From: Rhodococcus sp. ARC_M5
Lineage (GTDB): Bacteria > Actinomycetota > Actinomycetes > Mycobacteriales > Mycobacteriaceae
Assembly: GCF_022810405.1 (NCBI RefSeq)
Contig: NZ_JALGQE010000008.1
Span: 62,001 to 126,000 of the forward strand
Direction: 5' to 3'
Length of the DNA stretch: 64,000 nt
A model generated the notes under the pieces. That model ran no database searches. It saw only the letters and a program-made list of their open reading frames with translations, and was not told the DNA's origin. The number at the start of each line of letters is the position of its first letter. Positions within the stretch are counted from its first letter, which is position 1. Positions 24,966 through 34,752 of this stretch are shown in pieces. Made by a program: the position numbers and the translations under genes.

Positions 24966-25892
24966 ATGACCGATTCGCTGCCGCCTCATCTCGGCATACA
25001 CGTCGAGGAGTTCGCCGAACACCTTCGACTCGGTCGAGAGCGCTCCGAGCACACTGTCCGCGCGTACGTGGCCGACGCTCGCTCCTTGCTCGCGCACTTC
25101 GCCGAGTCGTCGCCGGGTGCGACGATCGCCGATCTCGACCTTCGCGCAGTGCGCTCGTGGTTGGCCACGCATTCGGCGGCCGGAGCGGCAAGGACGTCGA
25201 TGGCGAGGCGAACCTCGTCGGCGCGGACTTTCGGGAAGTGGCTCGAACGGGTCGGTGCGGTGCAGGTGGCACCGGCGGAACGCTTGACCGCGCCCATCGG
25301 ACATCGCACGCTTCCTGGTGTTCTCCGCCACAGTCAAGCGACTCGCGCGCTGGCCGCTGCCGAATCGGGCGCCGCCGAGCTCGATCCGATCGCGCTGCGG
25401 GACAGGTTGATCGTCGAGTTGCTGTACGCAACCGGAGTCCGTGTCGGAGAGTTGTGCGGACTCGACGTCGACGATGTCGACACCGAGCGTCGCCTGATCC
25501 GTGTGGTCGGCAAGGGCAACAAGGAACGCTCTGCTCCGTACGGTGCACCGGCAGGGCAGGCGGTCGAGAAGTGGCTGGTCAGCGGCCGGCCCGAACTGGC
25601 CGGTGACCGATCCGGTGCGGCATTGCTGCTGGGGCGTCGGGGTGGACGGCTCGACCAGCGGCAGGCCCGAACGGCCGTTCACGAGATTCTCGAGACCGTC
25701 CCCGGTGGTCCCAGCCTCGGTCCGCACGGCCTGCGCCACACCGCTGCGACCCATCTCCTGGAGGGGGGAGCCGACCTGAGAGTGGTGCAGGAGCTGCTCG
25801 GCCACGCCTCTCTGGCAACCACTCAGATCTACACGCACGTATCCGTCGAGCGGTTACGGGCTGTGCACGATCAGGCTCACCCCCGAGCCTGA
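24966..25892 (+). CDS. xerC: Tyrosine recombinase XerC
   Basis: A 308-residue recombinase with N-terminal SAM-like DNA-binding domain and catalytic domain carrying Arg in [10 protein letters not shown], Lys in GKGNKER, His-x-x-Arg in [13 protein letters not shown], His in [10 protein letters not shown] and Tyr in TQIYTHVS. Together with XerD it resolves chromosome dimers at dif. It is the host's own enzyme at its conserved position, not part of the mobile element. Confidence 0.95.
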   Translation: MTDSLPPHLGIHVEEFAEHLRLGRERSEHTVRAYVADARSLLAHFAESSPGATIADLDLRAVRSWLATHSAAGAARTSMARRTSSARTFGKWLERVGAVQVAPAERLTAPIGHRTLPGVLRHSQATRALAAAESGAAELDPIALRDRLIVELLYATGVRVGELCGLDVDDVDTERRLIRVVGKGNKERSAPYGAPAGQAVEKWLVSGRPELAGDRSGAALLLGRRGGRLDQRQARTAVHEILETVPGGPSLGPHGLRHTAATHLLEGGADLRVVQELLGHASLATTQIYTHVSVERLRAVHDQAHPRA

Positions 25893-25959
25893 GCCGAGCG
25901 TCCACTGCGCAACGTTTGGTAGCGTCATGACCGACTGACTACACCGAATACGGGGGACC

Positions 25960-27270
25960 GTGGACCGCGACCGACCGCAAGGTACTTCGGAAACGTGGTC
26001 GATGCATGTCCGTAGCGGCTCGACCGCCGACCATCGGAACTCTCCTGTGTCGTCCGACAGTGCACGCGACGAGTCCGGCACAGCCGTATCGTCGGATCCG
26101 ATGGAGACTCCCCGCTCGACGCCGCGGCAGCCGCCCCCCTGGCAGACGCCCGATTCTGTCGGCCGGCAGCCCCTCCTGCCGCGGTACAACCCACCGGTGC
26201 CGCTGCAGCCCGGTCCGCCCTCCGATCGGCACGAGCCCGTCCGGCCGCAGTCCGACGACTTCCCCGTATACCCCGATCGTGGGTCGCCGCAGCCGTGGGC
26301 GGGGGGACCCAACGCCTATCGACCCGCCAGCCAGGAACTGGGCGCGGATTCGCTGCTCAAGCGTCCCAAGAGGGCCTCGAATTCGGGGTGGCGACGCGGA
26401 GTGCACAGGCTCACCGGCGGCGTCATCAATCCTGGCGAATCGACGGCGGAGGAGCGGTACCGAAACCAGGTCGAGCGCATCCGGCAGCCGGTGCTCGGCG
26501 ATTATCGGATCGCGTTTCTGTCGCTCAAGGGCGGCGTCGGCAAGACCACCACCACGCTCGGCCTCGGTTCGACCTTCGCGTCGCTGCGCGGAGATTGCGT
26601 CATAGCCGTGGATGCGAACCCCGACTTCGGCACCCTGGGCGAGCGTGTGCCGCGTCAGACGTCGTCGACGGTCCGCGATCTCTTGGCCGCCGCCCCGCGT
26701 ATTCGTCGCTATTCCGACATTCGCGAGCACACTTCGCAGGCACCGAGTCGACTCGAAGTACTGGCCGGCGAGCGTGACCCCGCCGCGTCGGAAATGTTCG
26801 GCGAAGAGGACTACCGCGCAGTCATCGACATGCTGCAGGTCTATTACAACCTGATTCTGACCGACTGCGGTACCGGCATCATGCACTCGGCGATGAACGG
26901 AGTACTGCAGCTGGCGAACGCTCTGGTGCTGGTCAGCTCTCCGGCGGTCGACGGTGCTCGCAGTGCAGCGGCCACGCTGGACTGGTTGGAGCTGCACGGC
27001 TACGGACATCTGGTCGAGCGAACGGTCGTCGTGATCAGCTCTGTTCGGCCGGGCTCGTCGGCAGTGGACATGAATCTGCTGCAGCAGCACTTCCTCGAGC
27101 GATGCCGCGCCGTGCTGGTGATCCCGTTCGACGAGCACCTGGCCGAGGGTGCCGTGGTGGATCTCGAGCTGTTGCGGCCCCAGACGCGAAACGCCTTCGT
27201 CGAGCTTGCCGCCATGGTGGCCGACGATTTCCCTGCCGCGTCGGGCAGGCACTCCGGCCCACAGCGGTAG
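25960..27270 (+). CDS. MinD/ParA-like ATPase with proline-rich N-terminus (EspI-like)
   Basis: A 436-residue protein. The first ~150 residues are rich in Pro, Arg and Ser and probably disordered. The P-loop, FLSLKGGVGKTTT near residue 190, is a deviant Walker A of the ParA/MinD family; VIAVDANPDFGTL and ILTDCGTGIMHS supply the other ATPase motifs. This layout matches the EspI/EccI-like proteins of mycobacteria, some linked to ESX secretion, but no ESX genes are near. GTG start with GGGGGACC close upstream. Confidence 0.8.
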   Translation: MDRDRPQGTSETWSMHVRSGSTADHRNSPVSSDSARDESGTAVSSDPMETPRSTPRQPPPWQTPDSVGRQPLLPRYNPPVPLQPGPPSDRHEPVRPQSDDFPVYPDRGSPQPWAGGPNAYRPASQELGADSLLKRPKRASNSGWRRGVHRLTGGVINPGESTAEERYRNQVERIRQPVLGDYRIAFLSLKGGVGKTTTTLGLGSTFASLRGDCVIAVDANPDFGTLGERVPRQTSSTVRDLLAAAPRIRRYSDIREHTSQAPSRLEVLAGERDPAASEMFGEEDYRAVIDMLQVYYNLILTDCGTGIMHSAMNGVLQLANALVLVSSPAVDGARSAAATLDWLELHGYGHLVERTVVVISSVRPGSSAVDMNLLQQHFLERCRAVLVIPFDEHLAEGAVVDLELLRPQTRNAFVELAAMVADDFPAASGRHSGPQR

Positions 27271-27273
27271 GGA

Positions 27274-27780
27274 TCAGCGAGGCGCTGCCTCCAGCGGCTT
27301 CAACCTGATCGGACTCGCACGCACCAGTGCCGTGGGGTCGAGGTACTCGCGGCCACGTCTGATACCCCAGTGCAGGCATGTGGCCGAACAACTCTCGTGC
27401 CTTCCGGCCACCGATCCCAGTATCGTCCCGCGGCGAACCCGGCTGCCGGCGGCGACCGATGCCACCACCGGCTCGTAGGTCGATCTCAGTCCGCTCGAAT
27501 GGTCGACAGACACGACGGGCTTGCCCGCGACCGGCCCGGCGAACACCACGATGCCGTCGGCGACGGCCAGTACCGATTGGCCTTCCCGCGCGGCGAGGTC
27601 GACACCACGGTGGCCGGGCAGCCAGTTCTGCTCGGGCCGGTCGAACGAGGTGACGACCTGCGGCCTCGGCTGCAGCGGCCAGCCGAACGCATCCGGCCGC
27701 GCCGATGCGACCGGCGTCGAGAGTGCTACCGAGGTCGCGACGCAGATCGCGAGTGTGCGGCGATTGAGTGAGACGTTCAC
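27274..27780 (-). CDS. Secreted M23 (LytM-type) peptidase
   Basis: A 168-residue protein with a signal peptide (LAICVATSVALSTPVASA). The M23 motifs are GHRGVDLA (His and Asp zinc ligands) and LHWGIRRG; the usual HxH of the second motif is reduced to a single clear His. It would cut peptidoglycan cross-links or act as a regulator of hydrolases. Position next to rpsB corresponds to Rv2891. Convergent with the MinD-like gene, 3 bases apart. Confidence 0.87.
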   Translation of the reverse strand: MNVSLNRRTLAICVATSVALSTPVASARPDAFGWPLQPRPQVVTSFDRPEQNWLPGHRGVDLAAREGQSVLAVADGIVVFAGPVAGKPVVSVDHSSGLRSTYEPVVASVAAGSRVRRGTILGSVAGRHESCSATCLHWGIRRGREYLDPTALVRASPIRLKPLEAAPR

Positions 27781-28126
27781 CCGTCGACCATCTCGTGGAT
27801 TCGGACGTGGAAACGACGACGACCGTCGATTGTGGACAAGTGGAAACTCTGTCCACAGGTGACGGAATCTCTTGACAGTCGGCCCTGGTTATGACGGGGG
27901 CCGCGGCAGGTCTACACTCGTCACTTGCGGCCTGTGCGTGCACGGGTCGACTTCGCGCGTCCGCCTCATCGTATCGTCTGCTTCACGCAGAATCACCGAT
28001 ACGAGAACCGGTTGTCGGCGGTCCTGAGATCTCCTCGATGTCAGGTCCGGCAACTTCAGCGGACGCCAGGGCAGAGGTCACCGACACTCTGCGTCAACCG
28101 CACCATCGAAAGAGAGTTCTTCAGCC
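27781..28126 (+). promoter_or_regulatory. rpsB-tsf promoter and long leader
   Basis: 346 bases between the M23 gene and rpsB. TACACT at 27913-27918 is the best -10 candidate, giving a ~200-base leader. TTGACA at 27872-27877 is well formed but has no matching -10 17 bases on. A long leader is consistent with S2 autoregulation, but I see no named RNA motif. Confidence 0.4.
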
Positions 28127-28999
28127 ATGGCTGTAGTAACAATGAAGCAGCTGCTCGACAGCGGCACACACTTCGGACACCAGACCCGTCGCTGGAACCC
28201 GAAGATGAAGCGATTCATCTTCACCGACCGCAACGGCATCTACATCATCGACTTGCAGCAGACCCTGACCTTCATCGACAGGGCCTACGAGTTCGTCAAG
28301 GAGACCGTTGCCCACAATGGCACGGTTCTGTTCGTCGGCACCAAGAAGCAGGCGCAGGAGTCCATCGCCGCTGAGGCAACCCGCGTGGGCATGCCCTACG
28401 TGAACCAGCGCTGGCTCGGTGGCATGCTCACCAACTTCCAGACGGTGCACAAGCGCCTCCTCCGCCTCAAGGAGCTCGAGGCCATGGAGCAGACCGGTGG
28501 CTTCGAGGGACGCACCAAGAAGGAAATCCTCATGCTCACGCGTGAGATGACCAAGCTCGACCGCACCCTCGGTGGCATCCGGGACATGTCCAAGGTTCCG
28601 TCGGCCATCTGGATCGTCGACACCAACAAGGAGCATCTCGCGGTTGCCGAGGCTCGTAAGTTGAACATCCCGGTCATCGCGATCCTCGACACCAACTGCG
28701 ATCCCGACGTGGTCGACTACCCGATCCCGGGCAACGACGACGCGATCCGTTCCGCTGCGCTGCTGACCAAGGTCGTCGCATCCGCAGTCGCCGAGGGCGT
28801 GCAGGCTCGCGCGGGTCAGAACACTGCATCCGACGCCAAGCCCGAGGTCGGCGCAGGCGAGCCCCTCGCCGAGTGGGAGCTCGAGCAGCTCGCTCAGGCG
28901 TCACCGGCAGCAGAGGCTCCCGCAGCGGACGCTCCGGCAGCAGAGGCTCCCGCAGCCGATGCACCGGCAGCAGAAGAAGCACCGGCCGCTCAGTCTTGA
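28127..28999 (+). CDS. rpsB: 30S ribosomal protein S2
   Basis: A 290-residue uS2: [43 protein letters not shown] and [20 protein letters not shown] are diagnostic. After residue ~240 comes an Ala/Pro/Glu tail with repeated [10 protein letters not shown] units. S2 joins the 30S late in assembly and binds S1 where present. Classical rpsB-tsf-pyrH-frr-cdsA order follows. Confidence 0.98.
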   Translation: MAVVTMKQLLDSGTHFGHQTRRWNPKMKRFIFTDRNGIYIIDLQQTLTFIDRAYEFVKETVAHNGTVLFVGTKKQAQESIAAEATRVGMPYVNQRWLGGMLTNFQTVHKRLLRLKELEAMEQTGGFEGRTKKEILMLTREMTKLDRTLGGIRDMSKVPSAIWIVDTNKEHLAVAEARKLNIPVIAILDTNCDPDVVDYPIPGNDDAIRSAALLTKVVASAVAEGVQARAGQNTASDAKPEVGAGEPLAEWELEQLAQASPAAEAPAADAPAAEAPAADAPAAEEAPAAQS

Positions 29000-29007
29000 T
29001 CGAATTC

Positions 29008-29041
29008 GGTCCCGGTTCACCCTCAGGGGTGGGCCGGGGCC
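29008..29041 (+). terminator. Hairpin between rpsB and tsf
   Basis: A 15-bp stem with three G-U pairs (29008-29022 with 29027-29041), TCAG loop. It probably reduces transcription into tsf. Confidence 0.65.
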
Positions 29042-29159
29042 GCTTCGGTATGTCAGGGTTGTGGTCGGTACGGCTCCGCAGTGAGCCTGTCGATCACGGC
29101 CTGAGATCAGCATTTTTCGTCAACGCCCGTACCCAGACTTTTGAGGAGGCTCGCCCACG

Positions 29160-29984
29160 ATGGCGAACTACACTGCCGCCGACGTCAAGCGGCTCCGTGA
29201 GCTCACCGGCTCCGGAATGATGGACTGCAAGAACGCGCTCGCCGAGACCGATGGCGACTTCGACAAGGCCGTCGAGCACCTGCGCATCAAGGGTGCCAAG
29301 GATGTCGGCAAGCGCGCCGAGCGCAACACCGCCGAGGGCCTCGTGGTCGCCGAGGGTGGAGTGCTCGTCGAGATCAACTCCGAGACCGACTTCGTCGCCA
29401 AGAACGAGGAATTCCAGACCTTCGCTGCGTCCGTCGCAGCGACGGCAGCGGCAGGCAAGCCTGCCGACGTCGAGGCGCTGAAGGCTCTCGACCTGAACGG
29501 CAAGACGGTCGAGACGGCCCTGACCGAGCTGTCGGCCAAGATCGGTGAGAAGCTCGAGCTGCGTCGCGTCGTGTCCTACGACGGCAACACCGCTACCTAT
29601 CTGCACAAGCGCAGCGCGGACCTGCCGCCTGCTGTCGGCGTACTCGTCGAGTACTCCGGTGACGGTGACGCCGCAGGCGAGGCCGCACGCGCAGCTGCGA
29701 TGCAGATCGCAGCGCTCAAGGCGAAGTACGTCACGCGCGACGAGGTCCCCGAGGACCTCGTGGCTGCCGAGCGTCGCATCGCAGAGGAGACCGCTCGCGA
29801 AGAAGGCAAGCCGGAGCAGGCGCTGCCGAAGATCGTCGAGGGTCGCGTCAACGGTTTCTTCAAGGATGTCGTTCTCACCGAGCAGAAGTCGGTGCAGGAC
29901 GGGAACAAGACCGTCAAGGCCATCCTGGACGAGGCAGGCGTGACCATCACGCGCTTCTCCCGGTTCGAGGTCGGTGCAGGCTAG
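29160..29984 (+). CDS. tsf: Elongation factor Ts
   Basis: A 274-residue EF-Ts: [29 protein letters not shown] and [11 protein letters not shown] are signature segments. It recharges EF-Tu by releasing GDP. GAGGAGG lies a few bases before the ATG. Follows rpsB, with the ~160-base gap containing a hairpin. Confidence 0.98.
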   Translation: MANYTAADVKRLRELTGSGMMDCKNALAETDGDFDKAVEHLRIKGAKDVGKRAERNTAEGLVVAEGGVLVEINSETDFVAKNEEFQTFAASVAATAAAGKPADVEALKALDLNGKTVETALTELSAKIGEKLELRRVVSYDGNTATYLHKRSADLPPAVGVLVEYSGDGDAAGEAARAAAMQIAALKAKYVTRDEVPEDLVAAERRIAEETAREEGKPEQALPKIVEGRVNGFFKDVVLTEQKSVQDGNKTVKAILDEAGVTITRFSRFEVGAG

Positions 29985-30003
29985 TCTGCACACCGTTTCG
30001 GTC

Positions 30004-30050
30004 GAGGCGATGCCGTTCATTCGATTCCATCGAGTGGGCGGCATCGCTCG
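30004..30050 (+). terminator. Possible terminator after tsf
   Basis: GCGATGCCG (30007-30015) pairs with its complement at 30039-30047, with a CGA/TCG extension and a 23-base loop. Weaker than the others in the window. Confidence 0.4.
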
Positions 30051-30161
30051 TGCGCGGGGCAGGTCCATGCACTGGCCGGAGCCCTGTCCACCGCCCGGGC
30101 CTCGATAGGGCAGGATGATCGAAGAGGAAACCGTAGTGTTCGACGAGTACCGAGGAGAGCT

Positions 30162-30890
30162 ATGACCGATCCGGCCCCTGACCGTCCCGGGTTCCGACGC
30201 GTGATGCTCAAACTGGGTGGGGAGATGTTCGGAGGCGGCCAGGTCGGTCTGGATCCGGATGTCGTGAACAACGTTGCCGAGCAGATTGCCGAGGTGGTGG
30301 CCACCGGGGTTCAGGTCGCCGTGGTGATCGGTGGCGGCAACTTCTTCCGTGGTGCGGAGCTGCAGCAGCGTGGGATGGACAGATCTCGTTCGGACTACAT
30401 GGGCATGCTCGGCACTGTGATGAATTGTCTTGCACTGCAAGATTTTCTGGAAAAGCAGGGCGTGGCCACTCGGGTGCAGACCGCGATCACGATGGGGCAG
30501 GTCGCAGAGCCCTACCTTCCGCTCCGCGCGCGGCGGCACCTGGAAAAAGGTCGTGTCGTCATATTCGGAGCCGGTATGGGAATGCCGTATTTCTCCACCG
30601 ACACGACTGCCGCACAGCGCGCACTCGAGATCGGAGCCGAGGTGCTGTTGATGGCCAAGGCAGTCGACGGTGTCTACTCGGCCGATCCGCGCCTCGATCC
30701 CGATGCGACGATGTTCGATACGATCACCCACCGCGAAGCCATCGAGCAGGGACTGAAAGTCGCCGACGCGACCGCGTTCAGCCTCTGCATGGACAATCAG
30801 ATGCCGATGCTGGTGTTCAATTTGCTGATCCAGGGAAATATCGCTCGCGCTGTGTCCGGCATGAAGATCGGCACGCTGGTCACGTCGTGA
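30162..30890 (+). CDS. pyrH: UMP kinase
   Basis: A 242-residue amino-acid kinase-fold enzyme: [22 protein letters not shown], and [27 protein letters not shown]. Phosphorylates UMP to UDP. GAGGAGAG precedes the ATG. Standard length, standard place between tsf and frr. Confidence 0.98.
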   Translation: MTDPAPDRPGFRRVMLKLGGEMFGGGQVGLDPDVVNNVAEQIAEVVATGVQVAVVIGGGNFFRGAELQQRGMDRSRSDYMGMLGTVMNCLALQDFLEKQGVATRVQTAITMGQVAEPYLPLRARRHLEKGRVVIFGAGMGMPYFSTDTTAAQRALEIGAEVLLMAKAVDGVYSADPRLDPDATMFDTITHREAIEQGLKVADATAFSLCMDNQMPMLVFNLLIQGNIARAVSGMKIGTLVTS

Positions 30891-30945
30891 TCGAGGCCGA
30901 CAGGGACGCAAGCGAATCGAAGACGAAGACGATGGAGGACAGATC

Positions 30946-31503
30946 GTGATTGACGAAGCTCTCTTCGATGCCGAAGAGAAGATGGAAAAGGCCGTATCGG
31001 TTGCACGTGACGATCTGTCCTCCATTCGTACCGGACGTGCCAACCCCGGAATGTTCTCCCGCATCGTCATCGAGTACTACGGTGCTCTGACACCGATCAC
31101 TCAGCTGGCCAGCATCAGCGTTCCCGAAGCCCGTCTGGTGGTCATCAAGCCGTACGAGTCGAGTCAGCTCGGACCGATCGAAACCGCCATCCGCAACTCC
31201 GACCTCGGGGTCAACCCCACCAACGATGGCAACCTCATTCGCATCGGGGTTCCGCAGCTCACCGAAGAACGTCGACGGGAGTTCGTCAAGCAGGCGAAGG
31301 GCAAGGGCGAGGACGCGAAGGTGTCGATTCGCAACGTCCGCCGAAAGACCATGGAAGAGCTCAAGCGGATCCAGAAAGACGGCGAAGCAGGCGAGGACGA
31401 GGTCGTCCGCGCCGAGAACGATCTCGACAAGACCACCGCCAAGTACACCGCTTCCGTGGACGAACTCGTCAAGCGCAAAGAGGGCGAGCTGATGGAGGTC
31501 TGA
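30946..31503 (+). CDS. frr: Ribosome recycling factor
   Basis: A 185-residue RRF, with [34 protein letters not shown] and [22 protein letters not shown]. With EF-G it splits post-termination ribosomes. GTG start preceded by GGAGGACAG. Confidence 0.98.
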   Translation: MIDEALFDAEEKMEKAVSVARDDLSSIRTGRANPGMFSRIVIEYYGALTPITQLASISVPEARLVVIKPYESSQLGPIETAIRNSDLGVNPTNDGNLIRIGVPQLTEERRREFVKQAKGKGEDAKVSIRNVRRKTMEELKRIQKDGEAGEDEVVRAENDLDKTTAKYTASVDELVKRKEGELMEV

Positions 31504-31539
31504 TCGGACCTCTCTGGCTGCTTTTCACAACGGACGACG

Positions 31540-32454
31540 ATGATTTTCGAGGAGATGACAACAGTGGTGGGACCGGAGCGGCAGGAGGGCAGCGGTACGC
31601 CCGCCGCGCCGTCCGGGGTCGCCGCCGCGAAGTCGGCAGGCAAGGCCGGCCGGAATCTACCCGCTGCGATCGGCGTCGGCGGGACCCTGGGGATCGGGCT
31701 GATTCTCGTGCTGGTCTTCGTGCCTCTGGTCTGGATCGGAGTCGTGGCCGTCGCGTTGGCCGTCGCCACCTACGAGGTGTCGAAGCGACTGCGCGAGGGC
31801 GGCGTACTCGTACCGCGCATTCCCCTGATTCTCGGTGGTCAGGCGATGATCTGGCTCGGGTGGCCGTTCGGGGCGGTAGGCGTACTCAGTGCAGCGGTCG
31901 GCACGGTCGTGGTGTGCATGGTGTGGTTGCTGCTGCGGCAGGGATTCGGCACCGCTCCGAAGAACTACCTCGAAGAACTGTCCGTCACCGTTCTGGTGGC
32001 ATGTTGGTTGCCTCTGTTGGCCTCGTTCACCGTCCTGATGGTGCTCCAGGACAACGGAGCAGGCCGTATCCTCGTGTTCGTCATAGGTGTCGTATGTTCG
32101 GACATCGGCGGCTACATCGCGGGGGTGTTGTTCGGAAAACACCCGATGGCCCCGGCGATCAGTCCCAAGAAGTCCTGGGAGGGACTCGTCGGCTCGCTGA
32201 TCTTCTGCATCATCGGATGTCTGCTGACGGTGACGCTCATTCTCGAAGCCAACTCGCTGATCGGAATCCTGCTCGGTGTGGTGCTGGTGGTGACCGGAAC
32301 CTTGGGCGACCTGATCGAGTCGCAGGTCAAGCGCGATCTTCGCATCAAGGACATGGGCACCCTGTTGCCCGGCCACGGCGGCATCATGGACAGGCTCGAC
32401 TCTCTGCTGCCCTCAGCGTTCGTGGCGTGGCTCGTCTTCACCGTGCTCCTCTGA
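31540..32454 (+). CDS. cdsA: Phosphatidate cytidylyltransferase
   Basis: About 304 residues with eight or so hydrophobic segments after a polar N-terminus. The CdsA signature is visible at the C-terminus, RIKDMGTLLPGHGGIMDRLD, along with SDIGGYIAGVLFGKHP and ISPKKSWEG. Makes CDP-diacylglycerol from phosphatidic acid, the precursor of cardiolipin and phosphatidylinositol. The start is uncertain: 31540 has a weak site, while GGAG at 31549 could serve GTG codons at 31564 or 31567. Confidence 0.94.
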   Translation: MIFEEMTTVVGPERQEGSGTPAAPSGVAAAKSAGKAGRNLPAAIGVGGTLGIGLILVLVFVPLVWIGVVAVALAVATYEVSKRLREGGVLVPRIPLILGGQAMIWLGWPFGAVGVLSAAVGTVVVCMVWLLLRQGFGTAPKNYLEELSVTVLVACWLPLLASFTVLMVLQDNGAGRILVFVIGVVCSDIGGYIAGVLFGKHPMAPAISPKKSWEGLVGSLIFCIIGCLLTVTLILEANSLIGILLGVVLVVTGTLGDLIESQVKRDLRIKDMGTLLPGHGGIMDRLDSLLPSAFVAWLVFTVLL

Positions 32455-32471
32455 GCCGACCGACCGCAGGC

Positions 32472-33191
32472 GTGCGCAAAGATGTCACCGGGGTGATCCC
32501 GAGCCCGAACATCTGGAACTGGCCGCACCTGTACGAGGCAGAGAATCGCGCCCAGGACGTCCACGGTGCTCTCTTCGACGCGATCCGTTCGGTTGCGGAC
32601 TGGGCATCGAAGACGGTCGTGGACGTCGGCTGTGGCAGCGGTTTTCACCTCCCGACATTCGCAGTCGACGCCGAACGGGTGCTGGGCGTCGAACCGCACG
32701 CGCCGCTCGCTGCCTCGGCTCGCGAGCGCGTCGCCGAGCTACCGAACGTCGAGGTGCGGACCGGCCGGGCGGATTCCCTCCCGGTGGGCGATGGCACCGT
32801 GGACGTCGTCCATGCACGGACGGCGTACTTCTTCGGGCCGGGCTGTGGGCCGGGAATCGTCGACGCCATGCGAGTGCTCGCGCCGGGAGGCGCGTTGGTG
32901 GTGGTGGATCTGGACGCAACGGCGTCGCCGTACGGGGATTGGATGCGGGCCGATCTACCGCACTACGACCCGTCCACCGTCGAGGCGTTCTTCGAGGCGC
33001 AGGGTTTCGCACTGACCCGCGTCGACACGAGGTGGTCGTTCCCGAATCGACGCATACTGCGCGATGTGCTGGGAATCGAATTCGGCCCACGCGTTGCGCG
33101 CGATGCCATGAAGTCGGTGGACGGTGTCTCGTTCGACGTCCGATACCGAGTCCACGTCCGATACAAGCCGACCGGAATCGAGTTGCGTTAG
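32472..33191 (+). CDS. Class I SAM-dependent methyltransferase
   Basis: A 239-residue protein with the AdoMet-binding motif VVDVGCGSGFHLP near residue 45, the acidic residue at the end of strand 2 in VLGVEPHAP, and a motif IV region VDVVHARTAYFFGPG. The substrate is unknown; the family includes small-molecule and lipid methyltransferases. The GTG at 32472 lies 17 bases after cdsA; GTG 32493 is an alternative start. Converges with the citE-like gene. Confidence 0.85.
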   Translation: MRKDVTGVIPSPNIWNWPHLYEAENRAQDVHGALFDAIRSVADWASKTVVDVGCGSGFHLPTFAVDAERVLGVEPHAPLAASARERVAELPNVEVRTGRADSLPVGDGTVDVVHARTAYFFGPGCGPGIVDAMRVLAPGGALVVVDLDATASPYGDWMRADLPHYDPSTVEAFFEAQGFALTRVDTRWSFPNRRILRDVLGIEFGPRVARDAMKSVDGVSFDVRYRVHVRYKPTGIELR

Positions 33192-33234
33192 CGATCCGGT
33201 GGACTCGGCCGACGCACCTCGACTGCGGGCGGTG

Positions 33235-34089
33235 TCAGGAGGCGGCTGGGATCCCGAAGATCTCGGCCAGTTCGTTGATCTTGAGTGCTTTCGCAAGACG
33301 AGGCAGGTCGCTCCCGTCCTTGACGTGCGCTCCGTCGGCACCGAGGGCATCGATGACATCGCGAGCCCACGACACATCGGTGGGCGACGGGGCGAGCTCG
33401 CGGTTGACGATGGCAGCCTGTTCGGAGTGCATGCACAGCTTGCCCGTCATCCCCATCGAGAGGGTCAGCGCTGCGTCACGTCCGAGGATGCTGTCGTTGG
33501 CCGTCAGTGTCGGTCCGTCGATCGGTCCTGGAATGCGCGCTGCGCGGGAGGAGACGACGAGGCGCGAACGGGGGTACGCCATCGCCAGGGGGTCGTCACT
33601 CATGCCGGTGTCGCGGCGGAAGTCGCCGCTGCCGAAGGCGAGACGGAACGTCGAGTCTGCGCGAGCGATCTCTGTCGCGGCTTCGAGGCCCATCGCCGAT
33701 TCCACCAGTGCCAGGATCGGTGTACCGGGTGCCAGGCGAGCAGCTGTGGCCTCGACCTGGCCGCCGCTCTCGGTCTTCGCGAGCATGACACCGACCAGTC
33801 CGGGCAGACCGGACAACGCGGCGAGGTCATCGGCCCAGTACGGGGTCGTTGCATCGTTGATGCGGACCCACGCGGAGTTTCCTTCGCCGAGCCACCGCAC
33901 GACGGCCTCGCGTGCGGCCGGCTTCTTGGCCGGCGCGACTGCGTCTTCGATGTCGAGGATGACAGCGTCGACTCCCGACGCAACCGCATCGTCGAAGGTA
34001 TCGGGCTTGGTGGCCGGTACCAGCAGCCAGGACCGTGCACGGTCGGGGGCAACGCCGGATGCCACTGGTGTCTCCATGAAAGTTGTCAC
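33235..34089 (-). CDS. citE: HpcH/HpaI aldolase/citrate lyase beta-like protein
   Basis: A 284-residue CitE-like protein: RSWLLVPATKPDTFDDAVAS at the N-terminus, VDAVILDIEDAV (metal-binding acidic residues), ALVESAMGLEAATEIA, and the GKLCMHSEQAAIVN stretch. Without CitD/CitF partners it is unlikely to be citrate lyase; orphan CitE proteins act as (S)-malyl- or citramalyl-CoA lyase/thioesterase. Lies downstream of the lapA-like gene on the same strand, 96 bases away. Confidence 0.85.
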   Translation of the reverse strand: MTTFMETPVASGVAPDRARSWLLVPATKPDTFDDAVASGVDAVILDIEDAVAPAKKPAAREAVVRWLGEGNSAWVRINDATTPYWADDLAALSGLPGLVGVMLAKTESGGQVEATAARLAPGTPILALVESAMGLEAATEIARADSTFRLAFGSGDFRRDTGMSDDPLAMAYPRSRLVVSSRAARIPGPIDGPTLTANDSILGRDAALTLSMGMTGKLCMHSEQAAIVNRELAPSPTDVSWARDVIDALGADGAHVKDGSDLPRLAKALKINELAEIFGIPAAS

Positions 34090-34185
34090 GTCATGCTCCT
34101 CGAGTGAAGTGGGGCACCTCGATCCTGATCGATTCAGTCGCTGCGCGCCACCTTCTGTGCATAGTGTTCACGACCGGTGCTGCTG

Positions 34186-34605
34186 CTACTTCTTCTTCGT
34201 TGCGCGTCGGACCTGAAGGATCCGAGCTCCGCCGACCATCGCCATCACCAGTGCGCCTGCGATCGCTGCCAGCAGCATGCTGATGCCCAGTGGCAGATCG
34301 AGCTGCCAGGCGAAGATCTGTACGGTGACGGAGTCGAGATTCTGCACGATGAACACGAGCAGAACTACCAGGACCACGGCCCCGACCACCAGACCGGTCC
34401 ACAGCGCAGCAGTGCGAGTGTGGGCGATGTCGGTGGGGCTACCTGTCTGCGACTCCGGAACGAACTCGGGATCCGGCGCGGAATGACCGTCCGAATCCGG
34501 AGTCGTGATGGGAGCGAGGTCACCCGAGGCGCTGTGGTCGCCGGGGTGAACCGCGCCTGATGTGTCCAGCGATGTCTCGTGACTGTCGTCAGCTCTGGTG
34601 CCCAT
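34186..34605 (-). CDS. LapA (DUF1049) family membrane protein
   Basis: A 139-residue protein: an acidic, Pro/Ser-rich N-terminal ~70 residues, then two membrane helices (LWTGLVVGAVVLVVLLVFIV and LGISMLLAAIAGALVMAMVG) joined by the NLDSVTVQIFAWQLDLP linker typical of LapA, and a basic C-terminus (RRATKKK). The start at 34605 is chosen for its GGAAGGATC ribosome-binding site; longer in-frame extensions lack one. Probable envelope assembly role. Confidence 0.82.
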   Translation of the reverse strand: MGTRADDSHETSLDTSGAVHPGDHSASGDLAPITTPDSDGHSAPDPEFVPESQTGSPTDIAHTRTAALWTGLVVGAVVLVVLLVFIVQNLDSVTVQIFAWQLDLPLGISMLLAAIAGALVMAMVGGARILQVRRATKKK

Positions 34606-34752
34606 GTCGATGATCCTTCCGCACGTGAAGGCCGAATGCACGCGCATCCGGCCACGACCTCGATACCCATCGGGTAACGGACGGAAACCGGCGCGAATAG
34701 GACTGCGAGGCAATCGGGTGGACAATGGAAATATGCAGCGTCAGCGAAAGAT

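Noticed and set aside
24966-25892. Tyrosine recombinase as a second integrase of the element
   Set aside because: It has XerC motifs and the conserved chromosomal position after the viuB-type gene, outside both att sites.
29094-31070. 658-codon open frame on the minus strand across tsf, pyrH and frr
   Set aside because: It is the complement of three well-conserved genes; high GC gives long antisense frames. No homologous motif or ribosome-binding site was seen.
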